Positions 49,586 through 59,286 of a stretch of DNA of 64,000 nt are shown here, piece after piece (within the stretch, counting starts at the first letter, position 1; each line of letters opens with the position of its first letter). The notes under the pieces are model-generated. The model had not been told where the DNA came from, made no database searches, and worked only from the letters and a program-made list of their open reading frames with translations. The translations under genes were made by a program, and so were the position numbers. Source of the DNA: UBA7702 sp040776805 (lineage in GTDB: Bacteria; Bacillota; Dehalobacteriia; UBA7702); the NCBI GenBank assembly GCA_040776805.1, contig JAXGZS010000003.1, forward strand, positions 186,001 to 250,000, written 5' to 3'.

Positions 49586-49594
49586 ATTATATCA
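49586..49594 (-). promoter_or_regulatory. Extended -10 promoter of the Lrp operon
   Basis: TGATATAAT on the minus strand is an extended -10 box. The -35 side is poor, as is common for that class. Confidence 0.45.
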
Positions 49595-49636
49595 TAAAGC
49601 AGAAAAAATTACCATATAAAGATAAGAGGTGATCGT

Positions 49637-49843
49637 ATGGAAAGATACTGTTATGATCCGACCTTTTTATACTTAACCACAAGCTTCACGAGTTTTTTCA
49701 TGCAGAATAAAACCATTTTCGAGCTGTATTTTTGGTCGAACGTTTTCAGCGTGATCAGCAATGAGCTCAATACCATTGCCTCTCTCTACGTGCTCATGGA
49801 ACAATTGCAAGAGGATGCAGAGGCTTCTGACGAAACAACCTGA
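49637..49843 (+). CDS. Small protein of unknown function
   Basis: A 68-residue ORF with a very good ribosome site (AGAGGTGATCGT before the ATG). The product is rich in aromatic and hydrophobic residues in its first half (FLYLTTSFTSFFMQ) and has an acidic tail (EQLQEDAEASDETT). The middle IFELYFWSNVFSVISNELNT could be an amphipathic helix. I do not recognise the family. It is one of only four plus-strand genes, divergent from the Lrp operon, and its 3' end overlaps the convergent SLOG-like gene by 50 bases. Confidence 0.6.
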   Translation: MERYCYDPTFLYLTTSFTSFFMQNKTIFELYFWSNVFSVISNELNTIASLYVLMEQLQEDAEASDETT

Positions 49844-50309
49844 TTTCCGGAATCATCCGTTCCTTGTCCGGATCAAGTTTCAACAGCGGTTTCATCATCC
49901 GATTGGCCCAGTATTCCGTTTCCGCGTCATCACCAATCAACAACACCAAATCGGCAATGTCCATCATCACGATATTGCGCTGAAAGCGCATTTCACTGCC
50001 GTAGACAGGCTTTAAAATCAATTCTTCATCACAGCGGGCAATGACCCGGTAGAGCATTTCTCTTTCATTTTCCTGCCAGTGATTGGCTTCCTCCTCGTGG
50101 GTAAAAACACCGTCAATTTTCATCGCGGGATACAGTTGCCGCCGGTCAAGAAGGAGGTTAAGAGCAGATAGCTCCGTTCCGCGGCCGACGCCGCAAAGGA
50201 TTTTCCTGATTCCAAAATCATAATACAACAAAGCCACCCGCTTTGTAAAGAAATCCTCATAAAGTTCCAGGTTCCGGTTGCTGCCGGAGATCATGGCACA
50301 AATCTTCAT
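49794..50309 (-). CDS. DUF1273/SLOG-like Rossmann protein
   Basis: The 171-residue protein begins MKICAMISGSN and has alternating strands and helices with ILCGVGRGTELSALN and IADLVLLIGD segments, which resemble the SLOG nucleotide-binding superfamily (YpsA/DUF1273). The assignment is moderate. In SLOG proteins the fold binds nucleotides or their derivatives. The frame opens at 50357, but ACGAGGTAACG before the ATG at 50309 sets the start. Its 3' end overlaps the small ORF on the other strand. Confidence 0.55.
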   Translation of the reverse strand: MKICAMISGSNRNLELYEDFFTKRVALLYYDFGIRKILCGVGRGTELSALNLLLDRRQLYPAMKIDGVFTHEEEANHWQENEREMLYRVIARCDEELILKPVYGSEMRFQRNIVMMDIADLVLLIGDDAETEYWANRMMKPLLKLDPDKERMIPEIRLFRQKPLHPLAIVP

Positions 50310-50361
50310 CGTTACCTCGTTTATCCATAATGCTGTTTCTATCATATGCGAAATCAAAAAA

Positions 50362-50392
50362 AATAAACCCGCGGGTACGCGGGTGTTATATT
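50362..50392 (-). terminator. Terminator after mutS2
   Basis: ACCCGCG pairs with CGCGGGT around GGTA, and the minus strand continues into a run of eight T residues. It follows the mutS2 stop by 20 bases. Confidence 0.75.
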
Positions 50393-50412
50393 TTCCAGGA
50401 TAACGACTCCTT

Positions 50413-52764
50413 CTATTTCAAAGTGGCGATGGTCACGCCGGCGCCGCCTTCATCATAGCCGCCGAGGCGCTGCTCCGCCACGCGGCGATCCTTTTTCAAA
50501 AAATCGGCCACGGTTTTCTTCAGCACGCCGGTACCGAGGCCGTGAATAATCTTCACTTCCTGCAGGTTGGCCAGGGTGGCGTCGTCCATAAATTTCGCAA
50601 GTTCCTCTTCCGCTTCGTCGGCGGTGAGCCCCAGCAGGTTGATTTCGTTTTTCACCGTTTTCGCTTTGGCCGCCTTGAGGTGGCTCTGATAGGTGTAGGA
50701 AGTTTCTTCCTTGCTGTTTTGGACAGCTCTCAATTCGGAAATCTTCATCGTCACTTTCATGATCCCCGATTGCACCAACACTTCGTTTTTGCTGATGACA
50801 TCGAGGATCACGGCATTTTTATGGAGACGGGGAATGTAGACTTCGTCTCCTTTTTCCACCCGGGATAACTTTTCACCGCCGTAGCTCACTTCCTCGGCGG
50901 CGGGTGCCAGTTCCTCAATCTGCTTTTTCCGCGCTTTGACCTCTTTCATAACCTTTTCCCGGTCTTTGGCGGAGACTTCGCCGAGGACTTCTTTGATCTG
51001 CTGCAAGAGTTCTTCCGCCTCCCGGCGTTTTTCTCTGACAAGGCGCTCGGCTTTTTCTGACCCCCGTTGAATCAGCACGGCTTCTTTTTGCTTCAGCGCC
51101 GCTTCCCTTGATCGCATCTCCCCTTCGTTCTTTAAGAGGCGGCCCTTTAGCTCCTCCGCTTCCCGCTTTGCTTTTTCCGTTTCGGCCCGGCCCGCTTCTA
51201 AGTTGCTGAGAAAATCGTTGACTTCTTTCGCTTCCTTGGACATATATTCATCGGCCTTTTTGATCACATTTTGATCCATACCGAGGCTTAAAGCAATGTC
51301 AAAAGCATTGCTGCGGCCGGGAACCCCCATCAGCAGGCGGTACGTGGGGCGCAGGGTATCAATATCAAATTCTACGCTGGCGTTGGCCAAATGAGCGTGA
51401 TTATAGGCGTAGGCTTTCAATTCGCTGTAATGGGTGGTAACGATCACCTTCGCCTGTTTTGTGAGGAGCGTTTCGATGATGGCGATGGCCAGCGCCGCCC
51501 CTTCCACCGGGTCGGTACCGGCGCCCAACTCGTCTAAGAGCACCAAATTGTTTTTACCCGCCTTTTTCAGGATATCGATGATATTGACCATGTGGGAAGA
51601 AAAAGTGCTCAGGGACTGCTCAATGCTTTGTTCGTCGCCGATATCGGCGTAGACGCCGCGAAACACGGCGACACTGCTGCGGTCCGCCGTGGGCAGATGC
51701 AGTCCCGCCTGGGCCATGAGGACAAAGAGGCCGGCAATCTTCAAGGATACGGTTTTGCCGCCGGTATTGGGTCCGGTGATGATGATGCCGTTGAGCCCGT
51801 TTTTCAGCTCAAGGTCGATGGCCACGGCGCGGTCGCCCAAAAGCGGATGCCGGGCCTGTTTTAGATAAATTTCGCCGCGGTCGTTCAAAAGAGGTTCATA
51901 AGCGTTTTGTTTCAGACTCAGTTTTCCCTTGGCGAAGATGAAGTCAAGGTCGGCCAAAAGGGCGAGATTGGCTTTTAATTCGTCGCTGTGAACGCTGACG
52001 AGGCCGGACAAACGCAGTAAAATACGGTTGACTTCTTGTTCTTCGTCGCCTCTCAGCTTTTTCAGGTCATTGTTGAGATCCAGCACCGACATGGGTTCGA
52101 TAAAGAGGGTGGCGCCGCTGGCGCTCTGGTCGTGGACAAGGCCGGGCACCTGATTTCTGTATTCCTGCTTCACCGGCACCACATAGCGGTCGTTGCGGAT
52201 GGTGATGATGTTTTCCTGTAAATACTGATTTTGGCTGGAATTTCTCAAAAGATGATCGAGTTTTTCCCGCACCCGCTCATGGGTGCGCCGGATCTTTCTG
52301 CGGATCTCCGCCAAGGCGGAAGAAGCGCTGTCCAAGACGGCGCCGTCGTCGCCGATGGCTTCTTCAATGGCGCTTTCCAGGGAGTTGATAAAAACGATAC
52401 GGGAGGACAGACCCTTGATGATGGGATAATTCTCTTTCATCTGGCTCAAGGTGGTTTTCACGCGTTTACCCGCCCTTGCGGTATGCATGATCTCCAACAG
52501 ATGAGCGCCGTCGAGGAGTCCGTTTTTATCGGCCATGGCAATGGCGCCGCGAATATCCTTAATCCCGGCGAAACCGAAATTCGGCAGGTAAATCAAGATA
52601 TTCCTGGCTTCGCTGGTCTCCTTCTGCCAGCCCTCCACGATGACTTTATCCCTGTGGGGCAGCAGCTTTTCGGCCTTTTCCCGGCCCAAAGGAGAACCGC
52701 ATTCCGCCTTCAAAAAACCAATGATCTTATCGTATTCCAATTTTTTTAAAGTCTTTTCATTCAT
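50413..52764 (-). CDS. mutS2: MutS2 DNA-/ribosome-associated ATPase
   Basis: The 783-residue protein lacks the mismatch-recognition domain of MutS. It has the clamp/lever region, the ABC-type ATPase (Walker A GPNTGGKTVSLK, Walker B LVLLDELGAGTDPVEG), a long coiled coil with many Lys/Glu, a KOW-like part and a C-terminal Smr nuclease domain (LDL-like NLLGLTADEAEEEL and VKIIHGLGTGVLKK). MutS2 suppresses recombination or rescues collided ribosomes (known). ATG 52764 follows GTGGAG; the frame opens 12 bases earlier. Confidence 0.95.
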   Translation of the reverse strand: MNEKTLKKLEYDKIIGFLKAECGSPLGREKAEKLLPHRDKVIVEGWQKETSEARNILIYLPNFGFAGIKDIRGAIAMADKNGLLDGAHLLEIMHTARAGKRVKTTLSQMKENYPIIKGLSSRIVFINSLESAIEEAIGDDGAVLDSASSALAEIRRKIRRTHERVREKLDHLLRNSSQNQYLQENIITIRNDRYVVPVKQEYRNQVPGLVHDQSASGATLFIEPMSVLDLNNDLKKLRGDEEQEVNRILLRLSGLVSVHSDELKANLALLADLDFIFAKGKLSLKQNAYEPLLNDRGEIYLKQARHPLLGDRAVAIDLELKNGLNGIIITGPNTGGKTVSLKIAGLFVLMAQAGLHLPTADRSSVAVFRGVYADIGDEQSIEQSLSTFSSHMVNIIDILKKAGKNNLVLLDELGAGTDPVEGAALAIAIIETLLTKQAKVIVTTHYSELKAYAYNHAHLANASVEFDIDTLRPTYRLLMGVPGRSNAFDIALSLGMDQNVIKKADEYMSKEAKEVNDFLSNLEAGRAETEKAKREAEELKGRLLKNEGEMRSREAALKQKEAVLIQRGSEKAERLVREKRREAEELLQQIKEVLGEVSAKDREKVMKEVKARKKQIEELAPAAEEVSYGGEKLSRVEKGDEVYIPRLHKNAVILDVISKNEVLVQSGIMKVTMKISELRAVQNSKEETSYTYQSHLKAAKAKTVKNEINLLGLTADEAEEELAKFMDDATLANLQEVKIIHGLGTGVLKKTVADFLKKDRRVAEQRLGGYDEGGAGVTIATLK

Positions 52765-55252
52765 GCAAAACTCCACGGTGGAAATGTCCTTTGGTAAAAC
52801 CGTTATTGGGATATTTTTTTAGTTCTTCCAATAAAAGCTCTTTCTGGTACGCCGTGCCGGAAAGCGCCTGTTCCCTGCCGGTTTTGTAGAGGGAGACGAT
52901 TTCCCTCAAAGAACCGATATCGTAAAATTGACCTTCGATCCGCCAAAGGGAGAAGCCTTTCAAAGCGTCCAGCTCATCGATGAGGCAGAGATCCCGGCAA
53001 TTAAAGATGTGCATATTGTGATAACCATCGCCGACCACCGGAAAGAGCATACCCATGCGGTCTTTCAGCTGATAGCGGCAGCCATGGCAGGATAGACCGC
53101 AGGGTACCTTCGTTTTATCCTTACCGGCTACAGCGCCGATCAAACAGTGGCGGCTGACCATCATCTGCATGGCGCCGTGAACCATCACTTCTCGGCTGCC
53201 CTGTCCTTTGGCAAACCGCTCCATCTGCTCCTTGGTCATTTCAACGGAAGCCGTCAGCGAGGAAAAGCCCATATCGAAAAGTTCCTCCGCCGTATAACGG
53301 TTAAAAACATTGGCGGAAAAATCAGCGCAGACGGTTTTGATCTCCGGATACGCTTCTTTGAGCCGGATGTCGGCGGCCTGACCCACCATAAAACCGCGAA
53401 AGCCGCAGTCCAAAGCGGATTCCAGCTGGTGATAAAAGCTCTTGTCATTGTCGTTTTGAGTGATTTGTGGCAGGGCGTAGAGCAATTGATTTTCATACCG
53501 TGCCGTCAAGGCCTTTAACTCTGTTTTTTCGGCCTGACCCGGGAAAGCGAAAGCAAAATGGGGCGCGATGCAGACTTCCTCGGCGCCGCCGGCGAGGGCT
53601 GCCTTCAGTTGATGAATATCGGCAACCTTCACCCGCAGACGCGGTACATTGTTCTTTTTGCGTTCATCGCTGATTTGCAGCGCGTTTTTCTTTTCTTCCT
53701 GAAATATATAATTCTTCACCACAGGATAAACGGCAAAGATCATTTCGTCAAATTTCAGCACAATGTCCCGGCGGACTTGATTCAGTACGCTGGAGGGAAT
53801 CATCACATTGCCGTCAATGGCAAGAACCAGGCCGCTAAAAACGTAGCCGCTGCCGCCGAGGCGGGAGAGCTGTTTCTTCACCAAATCGTAGTCGGTGGGA
53901 TGATTTTTGGCCTCTTCCGCCACGTAAGGAGAGATCACTTTAACCTTGTGACCCAAATTGTCCTTGGCGATGACAGTCAAAGCTTCCCCTTTTTTGCCGA
54001 TGACGGTAAAATCCAGGGGTATATCGCTTTCCAGATTTTCATAGCTGTTCATCGCCGAACGCATCAGCTTGCTATCATAGGTTTTAAAAACGCGGTCCCC
54101 CACGGAAATGCGGCCGGGGAGCATGATCTCACAGGTTTCCCCCTTGCGCGCCGTGGCGACCTTTTCTTTGTTGACGCGCAGATCCGAAACGAGGGAGCCC
54201 AAGCGTCCCCCCACCTTGACCCAGATTTCAATGCCGTCGTTAAGATTTAAATCGTGCTCCAAAGATAAGGTAATGATCTTCCCGGCTGTCTTCGTGACGC
54301 GGCCCAAAAACAGGCCGCGGTTATTGGGTTTTTGGTGGCTCATCAGGGCGAGGGCGGGATTGCCGTGAAGATAACCGGGGGTAAACTCCCGGTTAAAGAC
54401 TTGTTTCACGATCAACTGATCGCGGTCGGACACCGCCGCCTCTCCCAAAAGCAACTGATCGATGACGCGGCGATAGACCCGGCCCACAGCGGCCACGTAT
54501 TCCGGGCGCCGCATACGCCCCTCCACTTTCAAAGAAGTGACCCCGGCGGCGATGAGCTCTGCCAATTCCTCCAGCGTATTAAGGTCTTTGGTGCTCAACA
54601 GATGAAGGGGTCTTTTATTTTTCGCGTTGCCGTAAGGGTCAATCAACTCATAGGCCAAACGGCAAGGCTGGGCGCACTGCCCTCGGTTGCCGCTTCTGCC
54701 CCCGATCAGACTGCTCATCAAGCACTGTCCCGAATAGCTGATGCAGAGGGCGCCGTGGCAGAAGACCTCCAATTCCAAGTCGGGAACTTCCCGGTGAATC
54801 AGGCGAATCTCCTCTAAGGTCAGCTCCCTGCTTAAAATGACCCGTTTAAAACCGTAAGCGTAGGCCCATTGGGCGCCGCGGACATTGTGAATCGTCAGTT
54901 GGGTGCTGCCGTGTAAGATAAAATCCGGCAGGAGCTTTTTTATCAGCCCCGCCAAACCGATATCCTGTAAGATGAGGCCGTCTATGCCGAGATCATAAAG
55001 AAATTTCGCGTAATCCAAGGCTTCCGGCATTTCCTCATCGGCAATGAGCGTATTCATGGTCACGTAGACGCGGATACCCTGTTTTTTACAAAGCTTTACC
55101 GCCGCGCGCATTTCACTCTCGTTAAAATTGCCCGCGCCCGCCCTGGCGCCATAGCGATTCCCGGCAAGATAAACGGCGTCGGCGCCGTTGGCGGCGGCGG
55201 CTTTCAGTGATTCCGGTTTGCCTGCGGGAAGCAGTAATTCGATATTCCTCAA
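52757..55252 (-). CDS. U32-family peptidase (RlhA/YegQ-type) with DUF3656
   Basis: The long U32 form of about 831 residues begins RNIELLLPAGKPESLKAAA. It has the cysteine segment RNRGQCAQPCRLAYEL, a central DUF3656 insert and a second U32-like C-terminal half with SRHCLIGAV and CGLSCHGCRYQLKDR. E. coli RlhA uses such cysteines to hydroxylate 23S rRNA (known), so an RNA role is more likely than proteolysis. The frame opens at 55342, but GGAG before a TTG at 55252 and the family start support that codon. It overlaps mutS2 by 8 bases. Confidence 0.88.
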   Translation of the reverse strand: MRNIELLLPAGKPESLKAAAANGADAVYLAGNRYGARAGAGNFNESEMRAAVKLCKKQGIRVYVTMNTLIADEEMPEALDYAKFLYDLGIDGLILQDIGLAGLIKKLLPDFILHGSTQLTIHNVRGAQWAYAYGFKRVILSRELTLEEIRLIHREVPDLELEVFCHGALCISYSGQCLMSSLIGGRSGNRGQCAQPCRLAYELIDPYGNAKNKRPLHLLSTKDLNTLEELAELIAAGVTSLKVEGRMRRPEYVAAVGRVYRRVIDQLLLGEAAVSDRDQLIVKQVFNREFTPGYLHGNPALALMSHQKPNNRGLFLGRVTKTAGKIITLSLEHDLNLNDGIEIWVKVGGRLGSLVSDLRVNKEKVATARKGETCEIMLPGRISVGDRVFKTYDSKLMRSAMNSYENLESDIPLDFTVIGKKGEALTVIAKDNLGHKVKVISPYVAEEAKNHPTDYDLVKKQLSRLGGSGYVFSGLVLAIDGNVMIPSSVLNQVRRDIVLKFDEMIFAVYPVVKNYIFQEEKKNALQISDERKKNNVPRLRVKVADIHQLKAALAGGAEEVCIAPHFAFAFPGQAEKTELKALTARYENQLLYALPQITQNDNDKSFYHQLESALDCGFRGFMVGQAADIRLKEAYPEIKTVCADFSANVFNRYTAEELFDMGFSSLTASVEMTKEQMERFAKGQGSREVMVHGAMQMMVSRHCLIGAVAGKDKTKVPCGLSCHGCRYQLKDRMGMLFPVVGDGYHNMHIFNCRDLCLIDELDALKGFSLWRIEGQFYDIGSLREIVSLYKTGREQALSGTAYQKELLLEELKKYPNNGFTKGHFHRGVLHE

Positions 55253-55350
55253 TTTGAATTCTCCATTATAATTTCCCTTTTTTATAGGGGTCAAACAGCG
55301 GCCTATGATAGGCCGCGTCCGCGCGGCCCAACAACAGCTCAATATCCACG

Positions 55351-55605
55351 TTAAAATTCAAGTTTTGCCACTTCGCTGCGGAAATTTTCGTAGTCCTCTG
55401 CGAGTTTCTTGTATTCGTCAAGCAGTTCCATCGAGATCAACACAGCGGCTTTGACTACGGTAAGCGCGGGATTTTCCTCCCGCATGGCGCTGATTTTATG
55501 GTCGATGGTTTCCGCCAGGTTTTTCAGATACGCCTCATCCTGATCGGATTTAAGATAAAAACTCTGTCCGCCGACGGTTACGGCTAATTTTTTCTGTTCC
55601 GCCAT
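55351..55605 (-). CDS. zapA: Cell-division protein ZapA
   Basis: The 84-residue protein has the ZapA beta-hairpin start (KKLAVTVGGQSFYLKSDQDE), the LAETIDHKI helix and a C-terminal coiled coil. ZapA bundles FtsZ. The ATG at 55605 is favoured over a GTG one codon earlier by AAAGGAGAA spacing. It lies 22 bases after pheT, the usual place in Bacillota. Confidence 0.92.
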   Translation of the reverse strand: MAEQKKLAVTVGGQSFYLKSDQDEAYLKNLAETIDHKISAMREENPALTVVKAAVLISMELLDEYKKLAEDYENFRSEVAKLEF

Positions 55606-55627
55606 CACGTTCTCCTTTCTCCCTTCA

Positions 55628-58057
55628 TCAGGAGCGCAGGACGATGTTATACTGCTGATCTAGCGTTTCCTTGATGTTTTCCACCACTGCACCGATCTCT
55701 TCCGCTTTCAGCGTTTTTTCCTTTGCCCTGAAAATTAGGTTATAAGCAAGGCTCTTTTTACCGCTTTCGATGCGGTCGCCCTGATAAATATCGAAAAGTT
55801 CCACGGTTTTCAAATATTCTCCCCCCGCGGCGACAATGGCCGCTTCGATGTCGGCGGCGGGCAAACCGCCATCGGCAACAAAGGCCAGATCGATTTCGAC
55901 GGCGGGGAATTTGGAGATAGCTTCATAAACAAGCTCTTTTTCCGCCAACGAAATGAGAGCATCTAAGGCAAGCTCAAAAACAACGGCTTTTTGCGGCAAA
56001 TCGTAATTTTGGGCGACAAGGGGATGCAGTTCCCCCAGGTAACCAATGACTTCGCCGTCAAGCAAGAGATTACAGCTTCTGCCGGGGTGCAAAAACGGTT
56101 CCAGCTTTTCCGTGCTGACGCGCATCCCCTCAATTTTCAGCAGAGAAAACAAGTTTTCCACCACGCCTTTTAAATAATAGAAATCTTTGACCACCTTTTC
56201 CCCGTTCCAGCCTTTGCTGAAAGCGCCGCTGACGACGGCGGTCAACAGAGGTTTTTCTTGGGGCAGTTTTTCGCCGGCCACGGGAAGATAGCCGCTGGCA
56301 AGTTCAAAAAGGGAAAGATTGAGATTTCTGCGGTTCATATTTCTGGCGGCGGCCGCCAATACCCCCGGTAACACCGTGGTGCGCACAACGCCCTGCTCGT
56401 CGCTGAAAGGATTCATGATTTTAACGCTCTGCCTGCGGTAATCGTCCATGGGCAGTTGCAGCAGATCATAATGTTTTTGATTCATAAAGCTGTAGGTGAT
56501 CACTTCGGAAAAGCCCATGGCGACCATGATCGATTTGACCTGATCGGTGACCCGCTGGCCTTTATTCTTTTTCCCTTCGGTCATCTGTCCCACGGGGAGC
56601 GTGGCCGGAATTTTATCATAGCCGTTTAACCGGGCCACCTCTTCGATGAGGTCCACTTCCCGTTCAATATCCATACGGTAATGGGGCACGCTGACGCGAA
56701 GGCCACCGGTTATAGCTTCATGGGAGAAGGCCAAAGCGTCCATCATCCCGATCATGGCGTCATCGTCAATCTCCACGCCAATGGTTTTTCTGGCGTGTTC
56801 AAATTTCATATCGACCTTTTTTTCAGGGAAATCGCCGTTATGGGAGTCCAAGGTGCCTTCCACTAGGGTGCCACCGGCCAGTTCGCAAAGAAGCTGGCAG
56901 ATGCGGTTAGAAGCCTGTTCTACGCCTTCGATATCAATGCCCTTTTCAAAGCGGGAGGCGGCTTCCGAGGCGAGTCCTAATTTTCTGGAGGTCAAACGGA
57001 TCGACTTGGGGTAGAAAGCGGCGCATTCGATTAAAATATTCTTTGTTTCCGAGGTGATTTCCGTGTTCTGTCCCCCCATCACCCCGGCGATCCCCACCGG
57101 GCGTGCGCCGTCGCAGATCAACAACATGTCATTGGTGAGCAACCGTTCCTGATCGTCCAACGTGACGATGGTTTCCCCTTCCTCGGCCCGTCGCACAATG
57201 ATCTTATAATCGGCGAGCAGGTCATAGTCGAAGGTATGGGAAGGCTGGTTCATTTCCAGCATCACGTAGTTGGAAATATCCACGATATTGCTGATGGAAC
57301 GAATCCCCGCGGCGGCCAGACGGTGGCGCAGCCACAGGGGCGAAGGCCCCGCTTTGATGTTTTTCACAAGTTTCGCCGTATAACGGGGGCAGAGGTCTTT
57401 GTCCAGGACTTCGACTTCGGCCATGGTTTTGATCTGTTGCACCGCTGGGGGTAGCTCGATTTCCGGTAAGTGCAGCGGTTTGCCGCTGATGGCCGCCACT
57501 TCCCGGGCGATATTGTGCACGGAAAGGCAGTCGGCCCTGTTGGGAGTCAGTTCAAATTCCAAAATCGCGTCGTCCAGCTGAAGGGCGCTGACAAGATCTT
57601 CCCCCACGGTAAGATCCGCGGGCAGAATGAAAATGCCGCCTTCGCTTTCACCGGTGGCAAGACCTTCCGGTATTTGCAGCTCGCTGACGGAGCAGAGCAT
57701 CCCGGCAGAGGTGACGCCGGCCTTGTCCGCGGCTTCGATCTGGAAGCCGCCTGGAAGTTTGGCGCCGATTAAGGCCAGGGGCGCTTTGATACCGACTTTC
57801 ACATTGGGAGCACCGCAGACGATGGTCAGGTCTTCCCCTTTTCCCGCGTCCACTTTGCAGACGTGCCATTTGGTATGTTTCGGATCGGGATGGTTTTCCA
57901 CAGATTTGATTTCCGCCACCACCACGTTTTTGATGCCTTTATTGAAATATTCGATTCCTTCCACGCTGAGGCCGGCAAAGGTCAGGCGATCCGCCAGTTC
58001 TTCGGGGCTCCATTCCACGGGAACGAGAGATTTCAGCCATTGATAAGATACATGCAT
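55628..58057 (-). CDS. pheT: Phenylalanyl-tRNA synthetase beta subunit
   Basis: The 809-residue subunit has an N-terminal EMAP/tRNA-binding domain (about 40-150), the B3/B4 editing domain, a B5 domain, a synthetase-like core with GFSEVITYSF, and a C-terminal FDX-anticodon domain (KFPAVEIDLAFVAD). It forms the (alpha-beta)2 enzyme with PheS. The pheS-pheT gap contains TCCTAAA repeated about three times. Confidence 0.97.
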   Translation of the reverse strand: MHVSYQWLKSLVPVEWSPEELADRLTFAGLSVEGIEYFNKGIKNVVVAEIKSVENHPDPKHTKWHVCKVDAGKGEDLTIVCGAPNVKVGIKAPLALIGAKLPGGFQIEAADKAGVTSAGMLCSVSELQIPEGLATGESEGGIFILPADLTVGEDLVSALQLDDAILEFELTPNRADCLSVHNIAREVAAISGKPLHLPEIELPPAVQQIKTMAEVEVLDKDLCPRYTAKLVKNIKAGPSPLWLRHRLAAAGIRSISNIVDISNYVMLEMNQPSHTFDYDLLADYKIIVRRAEEGETIVTLDDQERLLTNDMLLICDGARPVGIAGVMGGQNTEITSETKNILIECAAFYPKSIRLTSRKLGLASEAASRFEKGIDIEGVEQASNRICQLLCELAGGTLVEGTLDSHNGDFPEKKVDMKFEHARKTIGVEIDDDAMIGMMDALAFSHEAITGGLRVSVPHYRMDIEREVDLIEEVARLNGYDKIPATLPVGQMTEGKKNKGQRVTDQVKSIMVAMGFSEVITYSFMNQKHYDLLQLPMDDYRRQSVKIMNPFSDEQGVVRTTVLPGVLAAAARNMNRRNLNLSLFELASGYLPVAGEKLPQEKPLLTAVVSGAFSKGWNGEKVVKDFYYLKGVVENLFSLLKIEGMRVSTEKLEPFLHPGRSCNLLLDGEVIGYLGELHPLVAQNYDLPQKAVVFELALDALISLAEKELVYEAISKFPAVEIDLAFVADGGLPAADIEAAIVAAGGEYLKTVELFDIYQGDRIESGKKSLAYNLIFRAKEKTLKAEEIGAVVENIKETLDQQYNIVLRS

Positions 58058-58084
58058 ACTGTAGCGCCTCCTAAATCCTAAATC

Positions 58085-59116
58085 CTAAAATTCGTCCAAG
58101 AAACGAATGTCGTTATCGTAGAAAACCCGCAGGTCGTCAATGCCGTATTTCAGCATCGCGATGCGTTCCACGCCCATACCGAAGGCAAAACCTCGCAGTT
58201 TGGTACTGTCGTAACCGGCCATTTCCAAAACATTGGGATGCACCATACCGGCGCCCAATATTTCGATCCAACCCGTATCGGAACAGGTACGGCAGCCCTT
58301 GCCGCCGCAAATGCCACAGGAGATATCCACTTCGGTGCTGGGTTCGGTAAACGGGAAGTAACTGGGACGGAGGCGAATTTCCCGGTCTTCCCCAAAGAGC
58401 TGGCGGATGACTTTCAAAAGCGTGCCTTTGAGGTCGGCCATGGAGATATTTTCATCGATGACGAGGCCTTCGATTTGATGGAACATCGGCGAATGGGTGG
58501 CGTCGTCGTCTCTACGGAAGACGCGGCCGGGACAAATAACTTTTACGGGATAGTCGGGAACCTTCGCCGCCATGGTTCTAACCTGCATCGGTGACGTGTG
58601 GGTGCGCAATAGCATATCTTCGGTGATATAGAAAGAATCCTGCATATCCCGGGCGGGATGATCTTTGGGCAGGTTCAGCCCTTCAAAGTTGTTGTAATCG
58701 TTTTCAATTTCCGGGCCTTCGCCGATTTCGTAACCCATGCCGAGAAAAATATCTTTGATTTCGTCAATGATCCGGGTCAAAGGATGAAAATGGCCGCTTT
58801 CTATTTTCGTGCCACTTAAGGTCACATCGATTTTTTCCGCTGCGATCCGGGCTTTTAAAGCGTCTTTTTGCAACGCACCGTCTTTTTCGGCGATGGCTTT
58901 TTCCAAGGCTTCACGAATTTCGTTGGCAATTTGGCCGACTTTGGGCCGGTCCTCGGCACTGAGCTTGCCCATACCCTTTAAAATCGCGGTCAATTCCCCC
59001 TTTTTACCGAGGTATTGCACCCGCAATTCGTTCAGGGCTTCCTGATTTTCGACTTGCGCAAATCGGGCTTTGGCCACCGCCTCAATTTTCTTCAAGTCCT
59101 CCAACATTTGTTCCAA
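58085..59116 (-). CDS. pheS: Phenylalanyl-tRNA synthetase alpha subunit
   Basis: The 343-residue catalytic subunit has an N-terminal coiled coil, motif 1/2 of class II synthetases (HTSPMQVRTM, CPGRVFRRDDDATHSPMFHQ) and motif 3 GFAFGMGVERIAML. A cysteine knuckle CGICGGKGCRTC is inserted before motif 3. The start is a TTG at 59116 (MEQMLEDLKK) because AAGGAGG has 9-base spacing to it but 18 to the next ATG. Confidence 0.96.
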   Translation of the reverse strand: MEQMLEDLKKIEAVAKARFAQVENQEALNELRVQYLGKKGELTAILKGMGKLSAEDRPKVGQIANEIREALEKAIAEKDGALQKDALKARIAAEKIDVTLSGTKIESGHFHPLTRIIDEIKDIFLGMGYEIGEGPEIENDYNNFEGLNLPKDHPARDMQDSFYITEDMLLRTHTSPMQVRTMAAKVPDYPVKVICPGRVFRRDDDATHSPMFHQIEGLVIDENISMADLKGTLLKVIRQLFGEDREIRLRPSYFPFTEPSTEVDISCGICGGKGCRTCSDTGWIEILGAGMVHPNVLEMAGYDSTKLRGFAFGMGVERIAMLKYGIDDLRVFYDNDIRFLDEF

Positions 59117-59257
59117 CTCTCGTTTCCTCCTTCACGGTATGTCGCTATAAAAAGAGAATTTCTCCTTTGTCAGCTTATTTTATTCACGTTAAATGAGCTT
59201 GGTTATCCTCTGAAAATGATGGGAAAAGATGACTTATACACCATATATCAATTTATT

Positions 59258-59286
59258 ATTATAACAAGTTTTTCAGTTCATTTCAA
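59258..59286 (-). promoter_or_regulatory. Promoter of pheS-pheT
   Basis: TTGAAA and a perfect TATAAT are separated by 17 bases, overlapping the end of the RNA methyltransferase gene. The 135-base leader that follows shows no T-box or terminator. Confidence 0.75.

Noticed and set aside
59117..59257. T-box leader before pheS
   Set aside because: No T-box sequence (AGGGTGGNACCGCG), specifier stem or terminator was visible in the 135-base leader.
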